NCBI GenBank assembly: GCA_021325615.1
Contig: JAJPGU010000019.1
Coordinates: 1 to 46,905 of the forward strand
Length of the DNA: 46,905 nt
Origin: Nitrososphaerota archaeon
GTDB taxonomy: Archaea > Thermoproteota > Nitrososphaeria > Nitrososphaerales > Nitrosopumilaceae
Direction of reading: 5' to 3'
Shown: one piece after another, positions 1 to 8,283 of the stretch
Layout: each line of letters begins with the position of its first letter
Position numbering within the stretch: the first letter of the stretch is position 1
Notes under the pieces: model-generated
What the model was told of the DNA's origin: nothing
The model's database searches: none
What the model saw: the letters and a program-made list of their open reading frames with translations, nothing else
Translations under genes and position numbers: made by a program

Positions 1-1
1 C

Positions 2-3000
2 CTGAACAATCCTTCCGGAGTGGCCTTTGACACGCAGGGAAACCTCTGGGTTGCCGACACTCAAAACAACCGAGTCATGGAGTTCAAGGCCCCATTTACA
101 AGCTACGGGCAGGCCTCTGTCATCCTAGGCCAGAGCAGCTCAAACAATGACAACTGGCATTATGATGAAGGGCAGACAACCAGCTCCTCCATGAATAACC
201 CAACAGGTGTCGCGTTTGATCCTCTGGGCCAGATGTCCATAGCCGATAGCAGGAACAACCGGGTGCTTCTTTACTTGGTATCCTACCCTCCAAACTCCCT
301 TGAGGCAACACCAGGCAATGCCACCATAGATCTCTCCTGGTCAAGTCCGTCTGATGACGGTGGCTCACAAATAACCGGTTACGACATATATCGAGGAACC
401 TCGCCAGGAGGGGAAAATGGCACACCACTTGCAACAAACATCCAGTCTACCTCGTTTAATGATTCGTCATCACTTGTCCTGGGCCAGAGGTACTATTACC
501 AAGCAACTGCGATAAATTCAGTAGGCGAATCTATAAAATCAACCGAGGCGAGCGCCGTAGCCGGGGCTGTCCCATCCAAGGTAACGGGACTAGTGGCAGG
601 CGGGGCATCCACGTCAGAGATTGACCTCACATGGACGGCTCCTGGAAGCAACGGCTACAGCATATCGGGGTACAGGGTTGAGGAAAGCAATGACGGGACT
701 ATTTGGGAAACACTAGCCTCAAACACCGGAAGCTCCTCCACCTCGTATCATGACACCGTTAACCTGCTGCCAAACACCAAGTACTACTACAGGGTTTCTG
801 CCATTAATGCAATAGGGGTAGGACCTGTGTCTGACGCGATATCTGCAACAACCATCCCTCTCCCGCCGTCCAGCCTTGATGCCAGCACAACCTCCACCTC
901 TGAGATAGACCTGACATGGACGGCACCATCCGGTACCATTACAGGCTACAAGGTTGAGCGGAGCACGGACGGGATAAACTGGAACGCGATCATGCCAGAC
1001 ACCGGAACTTCCGCCAGGACATACTCTGATACAGGCCTTGCGGCAGGAACCGTGTATTATTACAGATTATCGGCAATAAACTCCGGCCTTGCCAGCACGC
1101 CTTCGAACATCGCGTCTGCCGAGACCAACCCCCCTGCACCGACAAGCCTTTCCGCCTCGGCAGCCTCCACCTCCGAGATAGACCTGACATGGACGGCACC
1201 ATCCGGTACCATTACAGGCTACAAGATTGAGCGGAGCACGGACGGGATAAACTGGAGCACAGTAGTTTCAGACACCTCCACCGCCACTACCACCTACTCT
1301 GACACTGGCCTTGAATCAAACACCCTGTACACTTATCGCGTGTCCGCACTGGGACAGGGAGGCGCATCCGGTACCTCCTCGGGTACGGCAAGCGCGACAA
1401 CAATTCCATCGGCCCCTACGGTTGTCAATGCTACTGCGGAGGCAGGAATGAAAGTTACCGTGGAATGGCAAGCCCCGCCGGGCACCGGGATTATCACCGG
1501 CTACAAGATAGAGCGCAGCACGGATGGAACCAATTGGGGCACCCCCACATCCTTGGGAACCTCCACGACCTACGAAGACTCGGGGCTTGACGCAGGCACT
1601 ACATACTACTACAAGGTGGCTGCCATAAATGCCGGAGATGCGAGCGACTTTTCAGTCGGATCAAACGGCGTGACGGCAGGCGATATCCCGTCCGCAGTAG
1701 CCCAGCCGGAGGTAACCGTCCTGTCAGGGGGAGTCATGAGTCTCGAATGGACAGCACCTGATACAAACGGGTATCCTATCACTTCCTACTCACTTGATGA
1801 ATCGGTCTCTGGGGGAATCTTCAACACGGTCGCGACCATTGCAGGGGCGCCTCCCGAAACAAACTACACTGTCACTGGGCTTACAAGCGGCACCCAGTAC
1901 CAGTGGAGGTTAGAGGCAACAAACGCCCTTGGCACTAGCACCGCAGGCTCCCAATCGTCCCCCGAAACCGCGCTATCGCCTCTCAGAATTGAAGCGCAGA
2001 CAGTTTCAGGGTCTCTGATTCCAGGTGCGGGGTATACAATAAGCCCGGATCCATATGGTGTCCCGTCTGCCCTGGTTGATGGAGCCTCGGGAGACGCAGA
2101 CAATAAAACCGACGGAATCACCACGGTCAACCTGGTTCCCTTTGGTACATACAACATCACCATGAGTGCCATCCCGGCAGGCTATAACGTGCTTGGAAAC
2201 TGGACCCTGTATACGCAGGGCTCGACCTCGCTTAGCGGTGTGATAGCATTCAGGCTGGTACCAATGGGTGCAAACACGTCCAGCCTTGGCACTACGGTAA
2301 TTACCACGCCGCCCGCGCTCAACGATACCTCGCTGAGTACCTGGAGCGGCAGGTTCCACGCGATCAAGATAAACACTACTGAGAGCGCCATTGACGCGGT
2401 CTCACAGCTGCCGCCGATAATTTCCGCCGGTTCTGACAATTCAGATGGAATATCTGGTGCGGTATCAAATCAGGCGACCATCCAGCTGAACACCACCTTT
2501 GCGCCTACAATTTCACCCCAAAACATCATCGATGACCTTCAGGTCCCGACGTATTCTATGCCAAACGACAAGAATATTGTATCCGTGATACCATCGATAG
2601 TTACCGCAAACAACGCCACAAACGGCCAGATAGTGACCACCCCGCCCCTAAGCGAGGTCGTCCCGGGACAGCCAATGATAATCCCGGTCCAAGACTCTGC
2701 CATACCAAGCGATGGGGGGATTAAGCAGCTTTTTGTCCAGTCCTCGCCAACTTCCCAGTCTGTTGGAAACCCAACCTCTGACTGGTTCGTGATCCGAACA
2801 AACCAGACCCTCCCAAGCACGCTTCCAAACCTGCCAACCCTGGTAAACAACAGCGAGACGCTGTTTGTAAACGTGACCTATCCCTATGAGGTCACAGGAC
2901 AGGGGTTCAACTGGGGCAACCCGTCAAACTTCGCGGTAGCACCTAACATGACCATCACCCTGCCAAAGCCATTGGCAGGTTCAAACATCCAAACATATGC

Positions 3001-4114
3001 AGATGGGTGCGCGATCCCCGCAGTCTTCGTGTTTGACAGCACCAAGCACAACTGGACATCAAACAGGGTCACCATGCTTTCAGAATCAGCCGATGCTGCA
3101 GACAGCAGCAACTGCGATTACATAGTGCAGGTGCCGCACTTTTCGCAGTTTGCCTTCGGCGGCCTCCTCCAAACCAGCACCGGGCATTCGTCCGACGTGC
3201 AGATCTTCTGGGCGCCGCCCCTGCTAACCACATCAAGCATAGGCCCTCAAGCGCAGGCAGAGTCAAACGGAGGGTTTGGCGGAATCCTTCCGCTTGAGGA
3301 CAATGTGACAAAAACTATAGCAGTAGGGGAACCCGTCAGCGTTAACGTAGATGTCAATGATCCAAGCGGGGCCTCGTTTGTACAGCACGTTGCATTCCAC
3401 ACCAACTTCGGGGACCCGACGGACCAGAATGGACAGACATACCTGATGTACGAGCCGGGGCAGCCTATGTCCATGTTTGATCCGTCCCACCTGCTATCCA
3501 GCGCCAACGTGACCGCATCTCAGGTGGGCAACAACCTAGTGGTAACATTCAACATGACATTTGCAAAACCCATGAAGACGTCTGATGTCGTCATACGGGG
3601 ATGGGATCAAAACAAGGTTTCATTCGAGGGGGTGTACCACAAGGCGCTCTCTGTAGCTGAATCACTTCCGGCAGGCAGCCCGGGGGGAATGGACACCCAA
3701 CAGGCCGGCCCGATGGCCGCAGGTAATGCTGCCACCCAATCATTAATCGCCACGGGAGGTGCGGCGCCTCCCCGACAGGGTGCTAATCCAATGCCTGTAA
3801 TTGCATTCTCAGGCAACGGCACGTTCACCTTTGATGGCCATGCCTACGAGCCCTTCAACTTTGACATTAAATGCAGGTCAGACGGCGAATGCACCGACTC
3901 TTCAATGGATATAGGAAACTCCACACTGCCTGTGGGTCTTGCATCATATTATGATAATGGCGGCAGTCATGAAGTATCGCTTTATTCAAAGAACCTGGCG
4001 TGCAACGTGACGTATCTGAATCAGACCGATTCAAGTAGTAGGCTAGTCTTCAACTGCCTCCACCCATTCGGCTCCGGGATGTCATACGCGGTAGGGCAGG
4101 ACCTCCCCCCGTAA
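2..4114 (+). CDS. NHL-repeat / fibronectin type III surface protein (5' partial)
   Basis: The reading frame is open at the window edge, so the true start and any signal peptide lie upstream. The visible ~1370 residues start with NHL beta-propeller repeats (ADTQNNRVMEF, then IADSRNNRVLLYL). About six tandem fibronectin type III modules of ~90 residues follow (about residues 100-655), several ending in the typical YYYRVSAIN strand. A long Ser/Thr/Asn-rich beta region without recognised domains forms the C-terminal half. No C-terminal membrane anchor or PEFG motif is seen; it ends SYAVGQDLPP. It is probably secreted and acts in adhesion or binding. Two FnIII modules are nearly identical at DNA level (891-983 and 1164-1256). 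The fold assignment is firm; the ligand is unknown. Confidence 0.85.
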   Translation: MNNPSGVAFDTQGNLWVADTQNNRVMEFKAPFTSYGQASVILGQSSSNNDNWHYDEGQTTSSSMNNPTGVAFDPLGQMSIADSRNNRVLLYLVSYPPNSLEATPGNATIDLSWSSPSDDGGSQITGYDIYRGTSPGGENGTPLATNIQSTSFNDSSSLVLGQRYYYQATAINSVGESIKSTEASAVAGAVPSKVTGLVAGGASTSEIDLTWTAPGSNGYSISGYRVEESNDGTIWETLASNTGSSSTSYHDTVNLLPNTKYYYRVSAINAIGVGPVSDAISATTIPLPPSSLDASTTSTSEIDLTWTAPSGTITGYKVERSTDGINWNAIMPDTGTSARTYSDTGLAAGTVYYYRLSAINSGLASTPSNIASAETNPPAPTSLSASAASTSEIDLTWTAPSGTITGYKIERSTDGINWSTVVSDTSTATTTYSDTGLESNTLYTYRVSALGQGGASGTSSGTASATTIPSAPTVVNATAEAGMKVTVEWQAPPGTGIITGYKIERSTDGTNWGTPTSLGTSTTYEDSGLDAGTTYYYKVAAINAGDASDFSVGSNGVTAGDIPSAVAQPEVTVLSGGVMSLEWTAPDTNGYPITSYSLDESVSGGIFNTVATIAGAPPETNYTVTGLTSGTQYQWRLEATNALGTSTAGSQSSPETALSPLRIEAQTVSGSLIPGAGYTISPDPYGVPSALVDGASGDADNKTDGITTVNLVPFGTYNITMSAIPAGYNVLGNWTLYTQGSTSLSGVIAFRLVPMGANTSSLGTTVITTPPALNDTSLSTWSGRFHAIKINTTESAIDAVSQLPPIISAGSDNSDGISGAVSNQATIQLNTTFAPTISPQNIIDDLQVPTYSMPNDKNIVSVIPSIVTANNATNGQIVTTPPLSEVVPGQPMIIPVQDSAIPSDGGIKQLFVQSSPTSQSVGNPTSDWFVIRTNQTLPSTLPNLPTLVNNSETLFVNVTYPYEVTGQGFNWGNPSNFAVAPNMTITLPKPLAGSNIQTYADGCAIPAVFVFDSTKHNWTSNRVTMLSESADAADSSNCDYIVQVPHFSQFAFGGLLQTSTGHSSDVQIFWAPPLLTTSSIGPQAQAESNGGFGGILPLEDNVTKTIAVGEPVSVNVDVNDPSGASFVQHVAFHTNFGDPTDQNGQTYLMYEPGQPMSMFDPSHLLSSANVTASQVGNNLVVTFNMTFAKPMKTSDVVIRGWDQNKVSFEGVYHKALSVAESLPAGSPGGMDTQQAGPMAAGNAATQSLIATGGAAPPRQGANPMPVIAFSGNGTFTFDGHAYEPFNFDIKCRSDGECTDSSMDIGNSTLPVGLASYYDNGGSHEVSLYSKNLACNVTYLNQTDSSSRLVFNCLHPFGSGMSYAVGQDLPP
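891..983 (+). repeat. FnIII module DNA repeat, copy 1
   Basis: This 93-base segment recurs at 1164-1256 with two mismatches by eye, exactly one FnIII module (273 bases) downstream. Other modules of the same gene are clearly more diverged, which suggests a recent unequal exchange or gene conversion. Confidence 0.85.
1164..1256 (+). repeat. FnIII module DNA repeat, copy 2
   Basis: Second copy of the near-identical segment at 891-983. Of the two differences, one is silent (tct/tcc, Ser) and one changes Val to Ile. It lies in frame inside the surface protein gene. Confidence 0.85.
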
Positions 4115-4174
4115 AGTCGTTTTAACCATGATATTCTAGCGCGTCCTAATAAGGAAAGGACGGTAAAACTTGTC

Positions 4175-4627
4175 ATGGGAGAACGCCCGTCCGGTGTTAC
4201 AGTCCTTAGCACCACGTCGGTAATTGCAGGGATTCTCATGGTAATCGACGGTTCAATGCTTGCCTCATTTGCGCCCCTTAAAATGATGCCACAGTACGGC
4301 ATGATGGGAATGCAGGTGAGGATGCCGTGGCTGCCTGGAGCAACGGCAGTCTATGGCCTTGGCGCAGTAATGTTTGCCAACAGGGACGGCAGGTCTGACA
4401 GCGGTGGCAAACACCAGCCCCGTCAGGGATGGGATCCCTTGTCGAGTATCAACCTGGCAGAGTTTATCATAAAAACAAGTTCCGAGGAAACGTGTATGAG
4501 TGCGGCAAGGAGCGGATTGATGTGGCCGGTAAATGCAAGCACAAAGCCTATCCCGTCAACGGACAGGGTTCCGAAGAAATTCTGCCTCACGACAAAAAGC
4601 GACCCCCTTGATTTCTTTATCGCGTAG
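4175..4627 (+). CDS. Small membrane protein, C-terminal half antisense to the P-type ATPase gene
   Basis: The first ~80 residues look like a genuine small membrane protein: they begin MGERPSGVTVLS, have a hydrophobic helix at about residues 10-32 and a second near 50-70, then NRDGR. A TATA-like CTAATAAGG lies about 25 bases before the ATG, as in neighbouring leaderless genes. After about residue 80 the frame runs antisense through the 3' end of the ATPase gene (which ends at 4423) and loses membrane character. Either the two genes overlap tail to tail by ~200 bases, or this gene lost its stop by frameshift. Function unknown. Confidence 0.45.
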   Translation: MGERPSGVTVLSTTSVIAGILMVIDGSMLASFAPLKMMPQYGMMGMQVRMPWLPGATAVYGLGAVMFANRDGRSDSGGKHQPRQGWDPLSSINLAEFIIKTSSEETCMSAARSGLMWPVNASTKPIPSTDRVPKKFCLTTKSDPLDFFIA

Positions 4628-6429
4628 GGGATCCTCATCAGGTCCTCGCTCATCAAAACGACATCTGCAGTCTCCACTGCAACATCGGTCCCGGTCCTGC
4701 CCATGGCTATCCCAACATGGGCCTTGGCAAGGGCTGGCGCATCATTTATCCCGTCCCCTACCATGACTACTGTCTTACTGCCGCTGCTTGCCACAATCTC
4801 CTCGATCTTTGCGACCTTGCCGTCGGGAAGAAGACCGGCGCCGATTTCATCGATGCCGACATCCGCGGCAATCCTCTTTGCAATCTTCTCGTTGTCGCCA
4901 GTAAGCATCACCACCCTGAGGTTCATTGACTTGAGCTCGGCTACTGCCCTTCTGGCATCAGGCCTGAGGGAGTCCTCGAGGAATATTGCCCCCGCAATCT
5001 TCCTGTCCACCGTGACCAAGAGCGTGGTCAGGGCAAACTCGAAAAGGTTGACCTCCTGGCTGCGTACTATCTGGACCGTCTGGCCCGAGCTGTCCCTGTA
5101 CTCGTTGACGAGGAACTGGAAGGCGTCGCTCTTGCCGCGCAGTATGCGTTGGATGTCCTGGCCTGGGGCCTCTGCCTGTGCAAATTCCATGTTTCCTACC
5201 CCTATCCTCAAACCGCCGCAATTTCCGACGATTCCTCTGCCCACCACGCCGGTATCAGAAACGCGAGAGTCGCACTGCGGGCCTGCTATTCCCTCCGACA
5301 TGGCCTTTTCACAGATGGCTATTGCAAGGGGATGGTTGACATTCCTCTCCAAGGCGGATGCATATTCCAGCACCGCCCTTGGAGTGAAACTGCCAAGTGA
5401 GACCACCTGCGAGACCTCGAGCCTGCCATGGGTAAGTGTGCCGGTCTTGTCAAAAACAACGGTCCCCGCATGGCTGAGGTTCTCTATCTGCAAACCCCCC
5501 TTTGTTACAATCCCCCTCTTTGAGAATTTCCCCGTAGTGGCAAGAATTGCAATTGGGGTGCCCACTGCAAGTCCGCAGGCTCCGGCCACAACGATTACCG
5601 AAAGGGTGGATACAATGTTCTGCGTGACAAAATAGGTGATGATCGAAAGGACTATGGCAAACTGTATGAGCCTCGTTGCCATCTTGTCCGTGAGTTTCTG
5701 TATCGGAGCCTTGGATGCCTCGGCAACCTCGACGAGATGGATTATCTTGGCAAAGGTGGTCTCAGAGGATTTCCTTTCGGAGAGGACCTCGATCTGATGG
5801 GTGAGGTTCATGGTGCCTGCAAAGACCCTGTCGCCCTTTTTCTTGTCTAGCGGCATGCTCTCCCCCGTTATCGAGGCCTGGTTGACGGTCGATGCGCCGG
5901 CTATTACGGTCCCATCGACCGGTATGATGTCGCCCTCCCTTACCACTATGACGTCCCCAATTGCGACATTCTCTATGGGGGACGAAAAGGTGGGCCCGGC
6001 CCGGTCCTTGATGATTGCAGTGCGTGGGGCAAGCCTGTAGAGGCTCTCGATGTTCTTCCTCCCCTTTGTCACGATCAGGCCCTCGACAAATTCCGACAAC
6101 AAGGCAAAAAACGTAATGACAATCGCCGGCAGCCACTGCAAAAGGACGAGCGAGGCAATGATCGCGACAACCATGGAAAGCTCCATGTTCACGCGGCCGC
6201 GCCTCAGGGCTGATACGGATTCCCTGAAAAGCGGATACCCTGCCAAACCAACCGTTATGCCTATTATGGAATCTGCAAGCCAGTCCGGACTCAAAAGATG
6301 CAACCAGGCAACGAGCAGGGCCACTGTCCCTACCGCTGCAAGGCGAAGGATCTCAAGCCTCCTGTCGCCATCAGACTCCGTTGCGGCCTCGCGAGCCTTT
6401 TCCGGACTGTACTCACAGGCACCTGACAT
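4423..6429 (-). CDS. P1B-type heavy-metal ATPase with a noncanonical metal-site motif
   Basis: A 668-residue integral membrane cation pump. All catalytic landmarks are present: TGES (188-191), the phosphorylation site DKTGT (Asp327), the HP dipeptide of P1B pumps (NHPLAIA, His366) and GDGIND (558-563). The membrane metal motif, normally CPC or SPC/TPC, reads GAC (residues 283-285 in VAGACGLAVGTP). The last helices carry HVSSELVFMINS, with Glu650 where many relatives have Ser. There is no N-terminal HMA domain, only a short tail with one Cys. A TATA-like GTTATATGA lies ~26 bases before the ATG, so it is probably leaderless. The family is certain; the transported ion (Zn, Cd, Co, Cu or other) cannot be told. 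Confidence 0.93.
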   Translation of the reverse strand: MSGACEYSPEKAREAATESDGDRRLEILRLAAVGTVALLVAWLHLLSPDWLADSIIGITVGLAGYPLFRESVSALRRGRVNMELSMVVAIIASLVLLQWLPAIVITFFALLSEFVEGLIVTKGRKNIESLYRLAPRTAIIKDRAGPTFSSPIENVAIGDVIVVREGDIIPVDGTVIAGASTVNQASITGESMPLDKKKGDRVFAGTMNLTHQIEVLSERKSSETTFAKIIHLVEVAEASKAPIQKLTDKMATRLIQFAIVLSIITYFVTQNIVSTLSVIVVAGACGLAVGTPIAILATTGKFSKRGIVTKGGLQIENLSHAGTVVFDKTGTLTHGRLEVSQVVSLGSFTPRAVLEYASALERNVNHPLAIAICEKAMSEGIAGPQCDSRVSDTGVVGRGIVGNCGGLRIGVGNMEFAQAEAPGQDIQRILRGKSDAFQFLVNEYRDSSGQTVQIVRSQEVNLFEFALTTLLVTVDRKIAGAIFLEDSLRPDARRAVAELKSMNLRVVMLTGDNEKIAKRIAADVGIDEIGAGLLPDGKVAKIEEIVASSGSKTVVMVGDGINDAPALAKAHVGIAMGRTGTDVAVETADVVLMSEDLMRIPYAIKKSRGSLFVVRQNFFGTLSVDGIGFVLAFTGHINPLLAALIHVSSELVFMINSARLILDKGSHP

Positions 6430-6595
6430 ACTTTTCCCCTAGCACGGACTTGTCATATAACTCAAGGCAATTTTTGGATGGGCATAAGGAACCGGTCATA
6501 GACAAACCTTTGGAAAGGGAAATTGGATGCCTGATGACGCTTGGCCATAGGACCTTGGTAGTTCCCCTTTCCTCCCTTACTTGCAACGCATTGCT

Positions 6596-6646
6596 AATAA
6601 ACGGAAATTCAGATTATCAAGGGTGATAACGACGCGCCCGTTTATT
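6596..6646. promoter_or_regulatory. Concentric inverted repeats, candidate operator / divergent promoter
   Basis: An outer perfect 9-base inverted repeat (AATAAACGG 6596-6604, CCGTTTATT 6638-6646) encloses an inner one (TTATCA 6614-6619, TGATAA 6624-6629), both centred at about 6621. The right outer arm contains the TTTATT box that sits ~28 bases before the TTG start at 6673. The left arm would be an equivalent box on the minus strand. The symmetry is seen; regulator binding is inferred. Confidence 0.5.
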
Positions 6647-6672
6647 TCTGGAGCCGTGGCCAGAGATTGTAT

Positions 6673-6786
6673 TTGGCAAACAAGTGTGAGATCTGCGGAA
6701 AAATCCTGGACGATCCCAAGGCCACGCACTGCTCGGATGAGTGCCTCTTTGAGAGCATATCAAAGAGCCGCGAGTTCATGCCGTGA
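6673..6786 (+). CDS. 37-aa zinc-ribbon mini-protein
   Basis: A tiny protein with one CxxC knuckle (CEICGK) and a second Cys pair (CSDEC), followed by LFESISKSREFMP and a stop. This resembles the short archaeal zinc-finger proteins related to DUF2116. The TTG start at 6673 is preferred because a TTTATT box lies ~28 bases upstream, fitting a leaderless transcript; an in-frame TTG at 6667 is an alternative. It stands alone between a divergent metal ATPase gene and an YCII-like gene. It probably binds one zinc ion; its partner is unknown. Confidence 0.75.
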   Translation: MANKCEICGKILDDPKATHCSDECLFESISKSREFMP

Positions 6787-6848
6787 AAAACTAGGTCGAC
6801 CCGCGCCCAAAAGCCAAGTTTTATCTAATTTTAGCTCCATTAACATGC

Positions 6849-7166
6849 ATGCAGTACCTAGTCGAGGCTGAAAACATAGACGGCCTGATCCCGATGAAGG
6901 ATGTCCCCGATTACATCAGCCACATCGTAATCCCAAGTTACGAGCACCTGATGAAACTCGAGTCCGAGAACAAGATCAAGGGAGGGCTGCTGGCCGGTCA
7001 GCGGGCAGGAGCATTTGTGATGGATGCCGCCTCAAACGAGGATCTCGCAAAGATGCTAAAGGCCATTCCGTTCTGGGGGATGGTAAAATGGAAGGTAACG
7101 CCACTGCAGTCATTCAAGTCGGCACTTGAGCAGGACGGACAGATAGCAAAGATGCTTTCAGGCTGA
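6849..7166 (+). CDS. Muconolactone isomerase / YCII-like small protein
   Basis: A 105-residue soluble protein. The pattern MQYLVEAENIDGL, a long helix with YEHLMKLESENKIKGG, then GQRAGAFVMDAASNEDL and LKAIPFW fits the dimeric alpha/beta-barrel (muconolactone isomerase-like/YCII) fold, with the usual length of about 90-110 residues. The catalytic role is unknown; such proteins often bind small hydrophobic or aromatic compounds. TTTTATCTA lies about 23 bases before the ATG. The gene is followed by a GC-rich hairpin at 7171-7183. Confidence 0.7.
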   Translation: MQYLVEAENIDGLIPMKDVPDYISHIVIPSYEHLMKLESENKIKGGLLAGQRAGAFVMDAASNEDLAKMLKAIPFWGMVKWKVTPLQSFKSALEQDGQIAKMLSG

Positions 7167-7170
7167 GCCT

Positions 7171-7183
7171 GGGGGCAACCCCC
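7171..7183 (+). terminator. Short GC hairpin after the YCII-like gene
   Basis: GGGGG-CAA-CCCCC forms a 5-bp perfect hairpin four bases after the stop codon. No strong T run follows (GATTAATTT), so it may be a 3'-end stabiliser rather than a terminator. Confidence 0.4.
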
Positions 7184-7202
7184 GATTAATTTCAAACCGT
7201 AC

Positions 7203-7318
7203 ACGGCGGCAAAGGACCAAAGCCCGATGCCGCATACCTGGGCCGCCGTCCTTTCTGCACTGTTGCAGGCCTTTTCGGACCTGCTTTCGTCCCGGGGGTG
7301 TGTTTTGCTCTACCGGGG
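7203..7318. ncRNA. Putative structured RNA in a GC-rich intergenic segment
   Basis: No convincing reading frame is seen. Several stems are visible: ACGGCGGC (7203-7210) with GCCGCCGT (7242-7249), which competes with AAAGGAC (7211-7217) pairing to GTCCTTT (7248-7254). GCAGG/CCTGC (7265-7284) and CCCGG/CCGGG (7291-7317) follow. An ATTAATTTC box at ~7185 would fit a plus-strand transcript. On the minus strand it is the 3' flank of the gene ending at 7319. I do not recognise an RNA family. Confidence 0.35.
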
Positions 7319-7486
7319 TCAGGCGCCCTCCAGCTTTGAGATGAGGCCCTCGATTTTTTCAGCATCGATGGCAAAGTCCTGGTTTATGCTCTCCACAGGG
7401 CATGCCGACTCGGCAAACTTGAGGATCTCGACCAGGGTCCTTATCTCTCCCTCGCTGAGGGTAACCTGCCTTTCCGAGCTGCTCAT
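7319..7486 (-). CDS. Hypothetical 55-aa protein
   Basis: A short acidic helical protein: MSSSERQVTLSEGEIRTLVE, then a predicted amphipathic helix, a single Cys (SACPVES), and the C-terminus KIEGLISKLEGA. Its ATG overlaps the TGA of the upstream gene (ATGA, 7483-7486), so the two are almost certainly co-transcribed and translationally coupled. I do not recognise a family. It may be an accessory subunit of its operon partner, which is inferred only from the coupling. Confidence 0.7.
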   Translation of the reverse strand: MSSSERQVTLSEGEIRTLVEILKFAESACPVESINQDFAIDAEKIEGLISKLEGA

Positions 7487-7878
7487 CTCAGGGTATCACC
7501 TGCGACCATGCGCCTTGTCATGTTGCGGAGCCAGTTTACGTGTCCGGGGCTTGTGACCCTTGCTCCCTCAAGCGTGGTCTTTTTTGCGCCTTGGAGGCCG
7601 CTCCCGACTATGATCTCCTCCTTCCTCACTGACATGTCCTGCCCAAACTCGACGTATATCTTAAGGAGGTTTTTCCTGTTGTCATAAAAGTTGACAAGGT
7701 CGTACTGGGTCAGGTACGTCCCGCTCGACCTGTCATGCCTGGTGGACATGTCCTTGTAGACAAGTCGCGACTTGGGAGGCATCCTCTTGTGTTCCAGCTC
7801 TCTTAGCATTGGCTCGTTGTGTTTCCAAAAAAGGCCAACGTCCATGTGGCTGATTTTCTGTGAAGTAATTCCATTCAT
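7483..7878 (-). CDS. Hypothetical 131-aa protein, operon leader
   Basis: A soluble basic protein with a central YLTQYDLVNFYDNRKNLLKIYVEFG segment and the C-terminus GHVNWLRNMTRRMVAGDTLR. The frame is open to 7962, but the ATG at 7878 (MNGITSQKISHMDVGL) is preferred because TTTATA lies ~27 bases upstream. This is the upstream member of a two-gene operon with the 55-aa protein (4-base overlap). No catalytic motif or known domain is recognised. Confidence 0.7.
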   Translation of the reverse strand: MNGITSQKISHMDVGLFWKHNEPMLRELEHKRMPPKSRLVYKDMSTRHDRSSGTYLTQYDLVNFYDNRKNLLKIYVEFGQDMSVRKEEIIVGSGLQGAKKTTLEGARVTSPGHVNWLRNMTRRMVAGDTLR

Positions 7879-8034
7879 GACCAACGATGCTCGCGATTTC
7901 ATATAAACAAGGGATGGGATTTCCACTGCTGATAACGTGCAATTACTGGAGATGATTTGCACTATTTTGCAATGCTCGCTCTCATACTTGATAATCTGGA
8001 CACCCGTTTATTATGAAAAATCAAAAGTCAAGAC

Positions 8035-8232
8035 ATGATGAACATTTATGATAAGAGACAGATAAGGTGCGCCACATGCGGCAGGGAGATTGGCGAGGTG
8101 GATGACGATGCAAGGATCCTCTTCTCGCGGTGCGGATCCTGCGACGGCGCCAAAAGCGGCGAGAATGAGGTCTTCAGGTACCTCACGGAAAGGTTTGAAA
8201 CCACGGTCAAAAATGTCCTAGTTACAAGATAG
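8035..8232 (+). CDS. Small zinc-ribbon protein
   Basis: A 65-residue protein with two Cys pairs, CATCGRE and CGSCDG, spaced as in a single zinc ribbon, followed by a helical tail (VFRYLTERFETTVKNVL). It begins MMNIYDKRQIR; either of the two consecutive Met codons may be the start. TTTATTATG lies ~26 bases upstream, so it is leaderless. The role is unknown; nucleic-acid or protein binding is plausible. It is one of several such mini-proteins in this window. Confidence 0.75.
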   Translation: MMNIYDKRQIRCATCGREIGEVDDDARILFSRCGSCDGAKSGENEVFRYLTERFETTVKNVLVTR

Positions 8233-8283
8233 GGACGCAAGGTAGCAGCCAAACTTAATATTGTTTGACGGGGAATTCAGCTT

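Noticed and set aside
600-1700. Periodic repeats considered as a CRISPR-like or satellite array
   Set aside because: The period of ~270 bases is in frame and matches FnIII modules; there are no short identical repeats with unique spacers.
4703-5635. 310-aa plus-strand open frame
   Set aside because: It is antisense to the strongly supported P-type ATPase and has low-complexity Ser/Thr/Pro composition typical of shadow frames.
6510-6572. GGAAAGGGAA with TTCCCCTTTCC and an internal TGATGA, considered as a C/D box RNA
   Set aside because: The stem has a bulge and no convincing D box or guide arrangement was found.
7192-7374. 60-aa minus-strand frame over the structured region
   Set aside because: Composition is Pro/Arg/Gly-rich and random-looking. 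The overlapping 55-aa frame ending at 7319 is better supported by operon coupling.
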